DNA of 64,000 nt from Paenibacillus pabuli (lineage in GTDB: Bacteria; Bacillota; Bacilli; Paenibacillales; Paenibacillaceae). The notes under the pieces are model-generated. The model was given only the letters and a program-made list of their open reading frames with translations, searched no databases and was not told the origin of the DNA. Made by a program: the position numbers and the translations under genes. This document shows positions 53,208 to 62,219 of this stretch, piece after piece; the stretch's first letter is position 1; each line of letters starts with the position of its first letter. The DNA is taken from positions 4,154,001 to 4,218,000 of the forward strand of contig NZ_CP073714.1 in assembly GCF_023101145.1 (NCBI RefSeq), in the 5' to 3' direction.

Positions 53208-54857
53208 CTACTTGGAAATGGATGAAGAATCATACGCTGCCTGCATAATTTCCAGATAACGCTTGATGTTGAGGCCTTCCAGCCCTTTCACGTAATCATC
53301 CCAATCCTTATCCAGACTCTTCGCTCCCGTAATGAATTGCAGGGCATTCTGGTCAATATAATCCTTGATATTCGTCTGCATCATGCTTGTTTCATCGGCG
53401 TTTGTCGGGTCCACCCACAATGCCCAATGCGGGAAAACTTCATCGGGTTCTTTGCCTTCCATCAGCAGTGTCGCCTCATATAGTCGGCGTTCATATCCGT
53501 CACCTGCGTAGATGTCCTTGCCCTGCACTTCGGCATCACGGTATGCCCTGTGGTGATTGTACTGACTCAGCGCTCCCCAGCTGTCATTGCGCGGCTCCGC
53601 TCCAGTTGGGAGTGGAATGGCTTTGTAGAGTGGCTGTACCTGTTCATTCAGAGCCACCTCTCCTTCTTGCGGCTTACGCCAGCTTGTGCCCTCCTCACCA
53701 AGATAAGAGCTCATCGCTCCTTCTTCGGTGTAGAGATAATCCAGCATTTTTATGGCAGCAATCTGCGTTTCTTCACTTGCTTTGTTTGTCAGTACAAAAG
53801 AAGCTCCAGGATCGATCGGATAGTTATAAGTCGCATAATTGGCATGCGGCCCCTTCAATGGAGGAATCGGATTGTAATCTTTCCCATAAGGAGAATCCTC
53901 GGCAGTATTTACAAAAAGAGACGGGTGCATGGCCGCACCTGCGCCAAGAAGCTGCGCATCAGCGTTATCTCCAATTTTTTTGAAGGCCCCGACATTTTGT
54001 GTGAAAGCACCCGGGTCGATCAGACCTTCATCATATAGCGACTTGATATAGGCAAGTCCTTCCTTCCACTCCGGTTTGCTTGCAACCGTCTCAACCCGGC
54101 CATCCTTTACAATGAGATAGGTTCTGTCATCGTCGTAGATAAACCCGTTCATCAAGTACGGAATGATGTGCACGCCAAAATTTTCAATGGAACCGCTAAG
54201 CGGAACTTCGTCAGCTTTACCGTTACCGTTCGGGTCCTTGGTTTTGAATGCTTTCAGCACTTCCTTAAACTCCTCTGTCGTTGTGGGCTCGGACAATCCG
54301 AGCTGTTTCAGCCATTTGGTATTCATCCACATCTTGTTCGGATAGGAACAGTGAAAACATTCATTCAGGCCCGTCAGACCGTAAATATTGCCGTCGGGCG
54401 CCGTATTCATCGCTTTATAATATTCACTGCTGTCCAGCACCTTTTTAATATTTGGCGCATATTGGTCAATCAGATCATTGAGCGGCACGATGACACCCTG
54501 CTGTCCAAATTTCAACAAGTCTGTTTGAGAAAAACGGTCCACCCATGGAATGAGTAAATACAGGTCCGGGTAGTCACCCGAAGCCAGTGAAATTTGCCTT
54601 TTTTCAGCTGCACCGTCAAAAGGAACCGTCGTCCAGTTAATCTTCATGTTGAACTTCTCTTCCATTTTTTTCGTAAACTTGTTCGTCTGAAGGTTGGTAT
54701 CCGAGCTTTGATGGGCGAACACGTTAATGGACACATTGTCGCCGGATGAAGCGCCGTCCCCCTTTTTCCCACTGCCTGGACTTGAGGAGGAACATCCCGC
54801 AAGTACCGCAGACAGCAACAACAAACATGCAAGTACAAATGACCCTGTTTTTCTCAA
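53208..54857 (-). CDS. ABC transporter sugar-binding lipoprotein (LplA-like), second copy
   Basis: A 549-residue lipoprotein whose signal peptide ends in VLAGC (C21), followed by a serine-glycine linker and NVSINVFAHQSSDTN. A DPNGNGKADEVPL segment resembles a calcium-binding loop and is common in LplA-type proteins. TTG 54857 is chosen since GGGAGAGGG precedes it; the longer ATG 54911 frame would disrupt the signal. It follows the two permease genes and is followed by GH95. Ligand is likely a decorated xylo-oligosaccharide or a fucosylated glycan, by context. Confidence 0.86.
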   Translation of the reverse strand: MRKTGSFVLACLLLLSAVLAGCSSSSPGSGKKGDGASSGDNVSINVFAHQSSDTNLQTNKFTKKMEEKFNMKINWTTVPFDGAAEKRQISLASGDYPDLYLLIPWVDRFSQTDLLKFGQQGVIVPLNDLIDQYAPNIKKVLDSSEYYKAMNTAPDGNIYGLTGLNECFHCSYPNKMWMNTKWLKQLGLSEPTTTEEFKEVLKAFKTKDPNGNGKADEVPLSGSIENFGVHIIPYLMNGFIYDDDRTYLIVKDGRVETVASKPEWKEGLAYIKSLYDEGLIDPGAFTQNVGAFKKIGDNADAQLLGAGAAMHPSLFVNTAEDSPYGKDYNPIPPLKGPHANYATYNYPIDPGASFVLTNKASEETQIAAIKMLDYLYTEEGAMSSYLGEEGTSWRKPQEGEVALNEQVQPLYKAIPLPTGAEPRNDSWGALSQYNHHRAYRDAEVQGKDIYAGDGYERRLYEATLLMEGKEPDEVFPHWALWVDPTNADETSMMQTNIKDYIDQNALQFITGAKSLDKDWDDYVKGLEGLNIKRYLEIMQAAYDSSSISK

Positions 54858-54891
54858 AAAGACCCTCTCCCTTATGAATGGTTGTAATGAA

Positions 54892-55821
54892 CTAGCCCTT
54901 AACGGAGCCAATCAACATGCCCTGAACGAAATATCGCTGAACAAACGGATAAATAACAAGTACAGGCAAGCTGGCCATAACAATGAGTGAATATTTCATC
55001 AACTCGGCCATTTGCTGCTGTTTCACCATCTCTCCCAGATTCATATTTCCCGTGCCGTTACTCAGTATCAAAATGCTGCGGAGAACCAACTGAAGCGGAT
55101 AGAGCGATTGCGTTTTTAAATAGATTAGGGCATCAAAATAAGCGTTCCATTGTCCAACCGCATACATTAACGACAGAACGGCAACGATGGGTTTGGCCAG
55201 AGGCAGAATGACGCTGAAAATGAAACGGATATCACTGCATCCGTCAATATCAGCTGCTTCAGACAGCTCTTCAGGGATTGAATTTTGAAAAAAAGTGCGT
55301 GCGATGATCACTTGCCACACCCAAACGGCATTTGGAATCAGCAGGGCCCAGCGAGAATCGATCATTCCCATGGATTTGACCACCAGATAAGTTGGGATCA
55401 ATCCGCCGGAGAATAGCATGGTGAAGGTAATGAACATCATCAGAGGGCTGCGCCCAACAAAGGTTTTTTTGGAAAGTGGATAAGCTATCATAATGGTCAG
55501 TGCTACACTAATCAGTGTCCCGATTGCGGTATAAAATAACGAATTGCCGTAACCCATGATAACCTGATCATTGCGCAATACAGACTTATAGCCGTCCAGT
55601 GTTAAATCAATGGGCCACAGCCAGACTTTTCCGGAGGAAACCGCTGCCGGGCTGCTCAAAGATGAGCTTACGATATAGATCAACGGATAAAGTACAGCAA
55701 TCAAGACCACCGTCAGAATAAGGTAGATGATCGCCATAAACATACGGTCCCCAAAAGATTCTCTGATCGTACTTCTCGGATTAACCGTCGAACGGTTGGC
55801 TTGGGATAACAACTTGCTCAT
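54892..55821 (-). CDS. Carbohydrate ABC transporter permease (LplC-like), second copy
   Basis: A 309-residue membrane protein with about six segments, the EAA loop SEAADIDGCS and the C-terminal FVQGMLIGSVKG. It begins at ATG 55821 after AAAGGGAGGGGG. It lies 27 bases from LplB and 34 from the binding-protein start, as in a regular LplBCA operon. Confidence 0.9.
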   Translation of the reverse strand: MSKLLSQANRSTVNPRSTIRESFGDRMFMAIIYLILTVVLIAVLYPLIYIVSSSLSSPAAVSSGKVWLWPIDLTLDGYKSVLRNDQVIMGYGNSLFYTAIGTLISVALTIMIAYPLSKKTFVGRSPLMMFITFTMLFSGGLIPTYLVVKSMGMIDSRWALLIPNAVWVWQVIIARTFFQNSIPEELSEAADIDGCSDIRFIFSVILPLAKPIVAVLSLMYAVGQWNAYFDALIYLKTQSLYPLQLVLRSILILSNGTGNMNLGEMVKQQQMAELMKYSLIVMASLPVLVIYPFVQRYFVQGMLIGSVKG

Positions 55822-55848
55822 CGTATGAACCCCCTCCCTTTTGCCGTA

Positions 55849-56853
55849 TTACCACAGGCTTGTATTGGATAGACGCTTGGCGACAGCATTGACTGTTAAC
55901 AACAGAATCAAGTTAATAAGCGAATTGAAAAGGCCAACAGCGGTAGCAAAACTGTAATTGGCGTTAAGCAATCCCATCTTGTACACATAGGTGGAGATGA
56001 TTTCCGAAGCGGACAGGTTCAGCGGGTTTTGCAACAAATAGATTTTCTCGAACCCGACTGCCATGATGTTTCCAACGCTCAGGATCAGGATAATAACCGC
56101 CGCCGGCAGCAGGCCGGGCAGATCGATGTTCAACATTTTTTGAAAGCGGTTAGCACCGTCAACCTTGGCTGCTTCGTATAATGAAGGATCAATGCCCGAC
56201 AGGGCTGCCAGATAGATGACCGCAGAATATCCCATGCTCTGCCAGACATCCGAAAATACGTAGATGGAACGAAACAGCCCAGGCTCTCCAAGGAAATTGA
56301 CGGCTTCAAAGCCCAGCGCTCCTGCGATGGTGTTAACGATGCCAAGCCGCGGAGAAAGAAACATCATGATAATGGATACCATCACGACCGTAGAAATAAA
56401 GTAAGGTGCATACGTAACCATCTGTACCGTTTTCTTGAATTTGGCGTTCTTCACTTCGTTCAGCGCCAGTGCCAGCAATATTGGAACCGGAAAACCGACG
56501 ATTAAACTGTAGAACGAAATGTACAGCGTGTTTTTGATCAGGGTAACGAATGCAGGGTTTTGGAAAAGCAGCTCAAAATATTTGGTGCCTACCCACGGAC
56601 TTCCCCAGATTCCCTTGATCACGTTGTAATCCTTGAAAGCGAGCACTGCGTTAACCATAGGTACATACTTGAAAATGATAAAGTATGCGACAGGAGGAAT
56701 AATCAGCAAGTAAAGCTGCCAATGCCTCCTCCAGCTCTTGGACAAGGCCAGCTTCAATGCTGATCGCCTGCCTTCTTTAACAACCGTTTTGCCTTTTGAA
56801 ATTGTCGTTCTCAGAGTCATCCCCCCAGTAGGCGGCCTATCTGTATAAGCCAT
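55849..56853 (-). CDS. Carbohydrate ABC transporter permease (LplB-like), second copy
   Basis: A 334-residue membrane protein with an N-terminal basic extension of about 40 residues, six segments and the EAA loop SLYEAAKVDGANRFQKML; the end is AKRLSNTSLW. The ATG 56853 lacks a good binding site (TAGGA is very close), and an ATG 11 codons later, after GGGGGG, could be used. It is the first gene of the operon, just after a promoter and a 13-of-14 cre match. Confidence 0.88.
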   Translation of the reverse strand: MAYTDRPPTGGMTLRTTISKGKTVVKEGRRSALKLALSKSWRRHWQLYLLIIPPVAYFIIFKYVPMVNAVLAFKDYNVIKGIWGSPWVGTKYFELLFQNPAFVTLIKNTLYISFYSLIVGFPVPILLALALNEVKNAKFKKTVQMVTYAPYFISTVVMVSIIMMFLSPRLGIVNTIAGALGFEAVNFLGEPGLFRSIYVFSDVWQSMGYSAVIYLAALSGIDPSLYEAAKVDGANRFQKMLNIDLPGLLPAAVIILILSVGNIMAVGFEKIYLLQNPLNLSASEIISTYVYKMGLLNANYSFATAVGLFNSLINLILLLTVNAVAKRLSNTSLW

Positions 56854-56860
56854 TCCTATT

Positions 56861-56912
56861 TGATAGCGCTTTCTTGCTCGTAATCATAAGAGTGCATACC
56901 CGATTGCGTAAA
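56861..56912 (-). promoter_or_regulatory. Promoter with overlapping leader cre site before the second LplBCA operon
   Basis: On the minus strand -35 TTTACG (56907-56912) and -10 TATGAT (56883-56888) are 18 bases apart. Starting about nine bases beyond the -10, AGAAAGCGCTATCA (56861-56874) matches the cre consensus at 13 of 14 positions. A roadblock position for CcpA is suggested. Confidence 0.5.
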
Positions 56913-57042
56913 GGTACACTTTACAAAATGAGGTACGATTCCAGTACAAGAAGGCTGGGAAGCCTGATATTTTCTTAGACTACGCCGGGGTTTTCCTGCA
57001 ATTTTTGCTTTGTTTATAAAAATGGATGCCTCCTGTTTGATT

Positions 57043-59361
57043 TTAAATGTGATCATTCATCTGTCTGTATGCACTAGGCAAAACACCCCGAACCCGTTTG
57101 AAGGCTCTTCGAAACGAATGCGCGCTGTTATATCCGGTTGTTAATGCGATTTCATCAATCGTGTGCTGACTCTCCCGCAGCAGTTCAGCTGCTTTGTTGA
57201 TTCGCACCACTTCCACATAATCGGAAAGGTTCTCCCCGGTATGCTCTTTGAATAACTGAGATATATATTTTTCCGGTTTGCCCATATGTTCTGCGATCCG
57301 GTACACCGTCAAGTTTGCATCCGCATAACGTTCCTGGATATATGCAATCGTTTCGTTCACAAATCCGGCATGCATGTTACATTTTTTACGCTGAACGTCT
57401 TGGCATACGTCTTTCGCCAGATGATGGAACTTGCTCTGAAGTACGGCAACCTTATCCGTCACCTGAATTGCTGAAACCCGATCCTTAAGCTCCTCCACAA
57501 GCGATTCGTCCAGCATAATTTTAGGCTCCAGCTTCAAAAATGTGCCCTTCAATTCCATGATGAACTGCTGTGTCATGTCATACGATAGCTCTCGCTCAGT
57601 AAAGTTCCGGCTGAACAACTGATCCAAAATACGGTTGGACTCTTCCATTTCTCCTGCCTTGAGCGTATTGAGCAGACGTTGTTCAGACTCAATCGGATAG
57701 TAGTACAGTTCCGTTTCCTTCACCGCGTCCTCGAATTTCATGATGTGGTCCTTTCCGGTGTGAATGGCATATTCCAGCGCGTGTCTTGCCTCGTTGAACG
57801 AACGACCAACATCATTCCATACCTCATAAGAAGAGCCCGTTCCAATTGTGGTCGATACCCGGTAATCCCGGTATACAGCATGTGTCAGTTTTTCAAGCTC
57901 AGCTTCACATTTACACAGGGCTTTATCCATAGAATCACCACTAAGAGGATACACAAAAGCAATCAGATCCGTTCCCCAGTCTGTTACCAATACTTCGGAA
58001 TTCCATGCCGCCATGGCTTCCCGCACGATGAGCCTTGCAACGCTTAGCTCCTGAATAATTTCCTCACTATCTGGACTGCCATAACCGTCTACCTTTAGAA
58101 TTCCTACAAACCCCCGGTTGGTATGGAGCGAAATGCCCGTCTGGGAAGAGATGGCCTCCAGCTCGCGCGTTGTGTAAAACTCTCCGGTAAGCAAACGTTT
58201 AATGAAACCATCCCGCAGCATTGGGAGCTGCTCATTCAATGCGTTCTTGAGAAGATGGTTGTTCGTAATGAGACTCGTAATGTTGCTGGCCAAAAAGTCG
58301 TATTCATTGCTTGTCTTTCCAGGCAGCCCAATATCCTGTTCCCGGAACACGGACAGAAGCCGATGAATCGGAGCACTGTTGCGATAAGCAAGCAGGAGCC
58401 CGATTAACAATCCGAAGCCAAGCGTAGCTAGCGTAAAGGTAAAGGTAACCTGCTTGATTTGGTCTGCTTTGACCATAAGCGCACGTTCGGGGATGCCAGC
58501 CATGTAATTCCAGCCGTTTTGATTGGAACGAATGGAAATCAGCAGACGTCCGTCGCCCATAGGCTTCGCTTCATCGTCCTTGCTGACAGTCATATCCTTT
58601 AAGTTTTTTGCCTCGTCTTTATTCAGGCCCCGCGAAAAAATGATATCCCCCTTGGAGTCTGTCACCAGTGTCCATCCTCCATATTGCTCCACAATATGAT
58701 TAGTCAGGCTCGCCATCTTATTTTCATCAATCATGACGCCAATTGTAGCCTGCGGTTTGTTGAAGCTGTTTAATGGAAGCGATTGAAGAAACGTAATGGC
58801 AGGAGCGTCCACAAGCACATTACTGCGAATCTCTTTTTTATAGTTTTGTAGGGGAATGATCTCGTTTAAATGCGGTTTTTTTAATATGTTCTCTTTCCAC
58901 TCTTCAAACGTCATGCCTTCTAGCCGATTGGCAGCAAAATAATGTTCTGGTCGATAGTAAACCGTCGTAGGCGTAATAATGACATTATAGTTCGGAATGT
59001 AGATGAAGAAATGAGACAAATAATCATTGGTGCTGCTGTACATGGACAGACTGCGCTGCATGCGGCTCAAACCGTAGACATTATTAGCGTCATGCGGCTT
59101 GGGATCAGCGATTAAACGATATAAATCCTGGTTAATGGCCAACTGTCTCGTGAAATCCTCGACCTGCATAAGATTACGTTCAATAATTTCCTTGCCCAGA
59201 TTGAGTGATTTTAAGCTGTTCTCAATAGAACTTGTCCTCGCTGCTTCAATGGATGCTCTATAGGAGGCATACCCGGCAATTTGAGGAATCATGAGAATAA
59301 CAAGGTAAGAAATCATAAACCTGCGAAACAACGGCGAGAATTTGGACCATAGGCGCTGCAT
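57043..59361 (-). CDS. Membrane-bound AraC-family regulator with an extracellular sensor (YesM/YtdP-like)
   Basis: A 772-residue protein. A first membrane segment lies near residues 14-34 (ISYLVILMIPQIAGY), followed by an extracellular dCache-like sensor of about 250 residues, a second segment (FTLATLGFGLLIGLLLAY) near 300, a cytosolic linker and a C-terminal AraC domain (IAEHMGKPEKYISQLFKEHT and IALTTGYNSAHSFRRAFKRV). ATG 59361 is selected for AAAGGAGG five bases upstream. Such regulators sense oligosaccharides outside the cell and activate an adjacent Lpl-type importer, here the divergent-like set at 56853. A cre site lies just upstream. Confidence 0.88.
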   Translation of the reverse strand: MQRLWSKFSPLFRRFMISYLVILMIPQIAGYASYRASIEAARTSSIENSLKSLNLGKEIIERNLMQVEDFTRQLAINQDLYRLIADPKPHDANNVYGLSRMQRSLSMYSSTNDYLSHFFIYIPNYNVIITPTTVYYRPEHYFAANRLEGMTFEEWKENILKKPHLNEIIPLQNYKKEIRSNVLVDAPAITFLQSLPLNSFNKPQATIGVMIDENKMASLTNHIVEQYGGWTLVTDSKGDIIFSRGLNKDEAKNLKDMTVSKDDEAKPMGDGRLLISIRSNQNGWNYMAGIPERALMVKADQIKQVTFTFTLATLGFGLLIGLLLAYRNSAPIHRLLSVFREQDIGLPGKTSNEYDFLASNITSLITNNHLLKNALNEQLPMLRDGFIKRLLTGEFYTTRELEAISSQTGISLHTNRGFVGILKVDGYGSPDSEEIIQELSVARLIVREAMAAWNSEVLVTDWGTDLIAFVYPLSGDSMDKALCKCEAELEKLTHAVYRDYRVSTTIGTGSSYEVWNDVGRSFNEARHALEYAIHTGKDHIMKFEDAVKETELYYYPIESEQRLLNTLKAGEMEESNRILDQLFSRNFTERELSYDMTQQFIMELKGTFLKLEPKIMLDESLVEELKDRVSAIQVTDKVAVLQSKFHHLAKDVCQDVQRKKCNMHAGFVNETIAYIQERYADANLTVYRIAEHMGKPEKYISQLFKEHTGENLSDYVEVVRINKAAELLRESQHTIDEIALTTGYNSAHSFRRAFKRVRGVLPSAYRQMNDHI

Positions 59362-59377
59362 ATGTACCTCCTTTTTT

Positions 59378-59391
59378 CGTAAGCGTTTACA
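59378..59391. promoter_or_regulatory. cre-like site in front of the membrane AraC regulator
   Basis: On the minus strand TGTAAACGCTTACG matches the cre consensus at 13 of 14 positions; only the last base deviates. It lies 17 bases before the start and would put the regulator under catabolite control. Confidence 0.6.
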
Positions 59392-59540
59392 AAACTGTTC
59401 GGTTAATGATACACCTTTCATTTGCACAAGGTGAAGGTACAACTTCTGCTTTTTGGTACAAATACTTAAAATCAAATCAAAAGATCCATTAATATTAAAC
59501 AGTAACCATACGCTATCCGTAGGGTTTTCTTTTGAAAATA

Positions 59541-59580
59541 AAGAGGAAAGAAAGGACCTTAGAGTCCTCCCTTTCCTCTT
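59541..59580 (-). terminator. Terminator after the carboxylesterase gene
   Basis: GAGGAAAGAAAGGAC pairs with GTCCTCCCTTTCCTC with two non-Watson-Crick positions around CTTAGA. On the minus strand TTTATTTTC follows. It lies 60 bases after the stop. Confidence 0.8.
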
Positions 59581-59637
59581 GTTAGATCGCGTAAGATTAT
59601 AGCGGCGAAAGATCAAATAAATATAGATGACTTTATG

Positions 59638-61182
59638 TTATGCCTTCGCTTCCAGTGTCGCCCCTTCCTTCTTGAAATATTGATCCACCAGAAACTGAAG
59701 CGTTTCACTTGGCGGTTCTTGAGAGAATTCAGCCTGATCTGCAAAAAGCATACCAAACGGCGCTTCTTGGGTATAAGGCTCCCATCGGGGCATTTCCTCT
59801 CCCGTGGTATCCGGTCCATTCGGATCTCCACTACGGATGAAGTTGGCCCAATAGTTGCACATCTGGCGAGACAAATCGTAATGTTTGCCAACGAAAGGCC
59901 GCCAACATTTAGCCAGCGTTTCAAAGAAAAACCAGAGATCCACCGAGTGAAAGGTACCTGGTTGATCCCACCCTGGTATGTCGGCATCAAAATTGTAATA
60001 GTATAATGGTGAATCGGAACTGAGACCAGCATTAGCTTGCGCGGCTAAGCGGATGGCATATTCAATACTACTAACCGAAGCTTTCTTCTTGCTCTCCTCT
60101 ATGTTGCCCGCCTGAATGCCGCACAGATCCAGAAATACATCGGCATCGTCACCGAACATGTCTGTCGCCAGCTTCTTAAGGTCTTCGGGTGTGTCGACAT
60201 CTGGAACACTGAAAAATTCGGAGGACGTGTGACCCATCATAATTGGCATCTTCCACCACTTGTTTTGAAGGAATAAATCAAACGGATTGCCTACACTGAA
60301 CACCTGATCCGCAACGGACCCCCAGAATCCGTGGTACTGCACTGCTTTGTCGCGAAGTTCAGGCGCACTTATTCGTCGGGCCTCCGCAAGCGAAGATACG
60401 CCTAGATACTCAAAAAACTTAATACCGTCCTGTTCGGCTTCAGCCAATTGACTCCGGAGCGGAGGCATGGGAGTTCCCGGGTACAGCTCCGTAAAGATTC
60501 CGCTTTGCACAATGGCCTTTTGAAAGAGCCCCTCATTCTGAGGAGAAGTCAGCTGGGTCATGACACTGCCGCCGCCTGCAGACTGGCCGCCGATTGTGAT
60601 GTTATCCGGGTCTCCGCCGAAAGCTGATATATTGCGTTTGACCCATCTTGTGGCGGCCTGTTGATCGAGATTGCCGAAGTTGGCAGGTGCTTCCGGTGCT
60701 TCCGCCGTAATTTCGGGATGGCATAAAAAACCAAAAACATTTAGTCGGTAATTGATCGTGACCACCACGATCCCTCTTCTGGCAATTCGTTCGCCATCGA
60801 ACTCCATTTCAGCCGTATGGCCAACCTGAAGTCCCCCGCCAAAATACCATACATATACCGGCAGTTTCTCATCGGTGTGTTTGGCCGGAGTCCATACGTT
60901 CAGGTAAAGACAGTCCTCGTCCATGGCTATATTCGGTTCAACGGCCCACTCCCGGGTATAAATATTGTTATCATCAATCTCCTGCTTCACCTGCATCGAA
61001 ATCGGCGCAAATTCGTGCGCCTTAAGCACGCCTTCCCAATCCTTGGCTGGCTGCGGTGCTCGCCACCGGTTGTCACCTACTGGCGGAGCTGCGAAGGGGA
61101 TCCCCTTGAAACTAGTGATTCGCGGGTCGGCAGCTGGCAATCCCTGAACCAACCCATTTTCAACGTTTACAAGTCTAAGCAT
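59638..61182 (-). CDS. Type B carboxylesterase
   Basis: A 514-residue alpha/beta hydrolase of the carboxylesterase B type. The nucleophile elbow is GGQSAGG with S201; a glutamate in TSSEFFS and a histidine in PGTFHSVDL complete the triad, and the oxyanion loop is FGGGLQ. There is no signal peptide, so it is cytosolic. It may remove acyl or feruloyl esters from imported xylo-oligosaccharides. ATG 61182 follows AGGAGG by ten bases; the longer TTG-started frame is less likely. It comes after the GH11 stub and the CE1 esterase. Confidence 0.87.
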   Translation of the reverse strand: MLRLVNVENGLVQGLPAADPRITSFKGIPFAAPPVGDNRWRAPQPAKDWEGVLKAHEFAPISMQVKQEIDDNNIYTREWAVEPNIAMDEDCLYLNVWTPAKHTDEKLPVYVWYFGGGLQVGHTAEMEFDGERIARRGIVVVTINYRLNVFGFLCHPEITAEAPEAPANFGNLDQQAATRWVKRNISAFGGDPDNITIGGQSAGGGSVMTQLTSPQNEGLFQKAIVQSGIFTELYPGTPMPPLRSQLAEAEQDGIKFFEYLGVSSLAEARRISAPELRDKAVQYHGFWGSVADQVFSVGNPFDLFLQNKWWKMPIMMGHTSSEFFSVPDVDTPEDLKKLATDMFGDDADVFLDLCGIQAGNIEESKKKASVSSIEYAIRLAAQANAGLSSDSPLYYYNFDADIPGWDQPGTFHSVDLWFFFETLAKCWRPFVGKHYDLSRQMCNYWANFIRSGDPNGPDTTGEEMPRWEPYTQEAPFGMLFADQAEFSQEPPSETLQFLVDQYFKKEGATLEAKA

Positions 61183-61244
61183 GGTTTGACATCCTCCTAC
61201 TAAGATCAAATTCCTAATATTTCATTCCTCATGTCTATCTTGAA

Positions 61245-61383
61245 TTCGATAACGACGAGATTACCCGCGTTCTGCACATTTACGCTATAGATTCCGCCTG
61301 AACCGTTCGCCGCATTGATCGTACCTCCATCGTCTGTCCAGTTCTGCCAATAATTAGTCACTGTGCTGGATGTAGTGGTATGC
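61245..61383 (-). pseudogene. N-terminal stub of a GH11 endoxylanase
   Basis: Between the CE1 esterase and the carboxylesterase a frame encodes TVTNYWQNWTDDGGTINAAN then GSGGIYSVNVQNAGNLVV. This matches the start of the mature domain of GH11 xylanases (Bacillus circulans XynA begins in the same manner). After NLVV the similarity stops at about 61250, and a short unrelated tail runs to a stop at 61206. The catalytic glutamates and most of the fold are gone, so it is a deletion remnant of a xylanase. No signal peptide is left. Confidence 0.8.
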
Positions 61384-61389
61384 AGATTT

Positions 61390-62157
61390 TCATTTGAAAA
61401 GACGTTTGGCAAAATGATACAGATCATTTCTCCACACTGGCCAGTCATGACCTCCGCTCTCTTCATACCAAATGTGCGGTACACCTTGCTCCTCCAAGTA
61501 TTGATGTGTGTCGATGCTAATTTGGATGAGATTATCCTGATCGCCACAGGAAATCCACAACAGGGACAAAAGCGAGTGTGCTTCCTCCGGATGAGGAACA
61601 AGCAACTCCGGCGCTTTGGTGTTTGGAGCCGGAGAGAAGGCACCGACCCAGGCGAAATGGTTGAGATTGCTGAGTCCGATGTTCAGGGATTGGCCTCCCC
61701 CCATGGACAAGCCGGCGATGGCTCTTTTGTCTCTGGCGGTGTCCGTTGGATAGCGGGACTCGATATAAGGGATCAGATCATCCAGCAGGTCGTTCTCAAA
61801 CCGTTCAAAGGCCTTTATTTTGTCAGGTTCAAAAAGGTCTCCCTCAGCGCGATCATTAGGCATGGCGCGACCGTTGGGAAAAACGACGATCATTGGCTCG
61901 ATCATGTTATCATCGTAGAGATTGTCGAGAATGATCTGCGGAGCACCATGACGTTGCCATTCCATCTCATCCCCGCCGATCCCGTGAAGCAGATACAGAA
62001 CGGGATACGTCCGTTCAAAAGAAAATCCTGGCGGTGTATACACCAAGGCATTGCGTGAATTGCCAACAGTGGCGGAAGAATACGCTATCGTCTCCACTGC
62101 TCCTCGCGATATGTTATCGCGGTATTGGTCAAATCCGGTCGGTGCTGAAGATATCAT
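61390..62157 (-). CDS. Carbohydrate esterase family 1-type esterase
   Basis: A 255-residue esterase of the feruloyl/acetyl-xylan esterase D type. The nucleophile S151 is in GLSMGGGQS, the acid in SCGDQDN and the base in GGHDWPVW, while YLLHGIGG is the oxyanion region. ATG 62157 is chosen since GGGAG lies eight bases upstream. No signal peptide is seen, so deacylation is probably intracellular. It follows the SGNH esterase by about 60 bases and ends just before the GH11 remnant. Confidence 0.87.
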   Translation of the reverse strand: MISSAPTGFDQYRDNISRGAVETIAYSSATVGNSRNALVYTPPGFSFERTYPVLYLLHGIGGDEMEWQRHGAPQIILDNLYDDNMIEPMIVVFPNGRAMPNDRAEGDLFEPDKIKAFERFENDLLDDLIPYIESRYPTDTARDKRAIAGLSMGGGQSLNIGLSNLNHFAWVGAFSPAPNTKAPELLVPHPEEAHSLLSLLWISCGDQDNLIQISIDTHQYLEEQGVPHIWYEESGGHDWPVWRNDLYHFAKRLFK

Positions 62158-62219
62158 ATAAAGTACTCCCTTCATGAGTTACAATTATGCTGTTGAAATG
62201 GACGTTCGGTTCGCGCTTG

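Noticed and set aside
59613..60032. A 139-codon minus-strand frame.
   Set aside because: It is an alternative frame inside the carboxylesterase gene.
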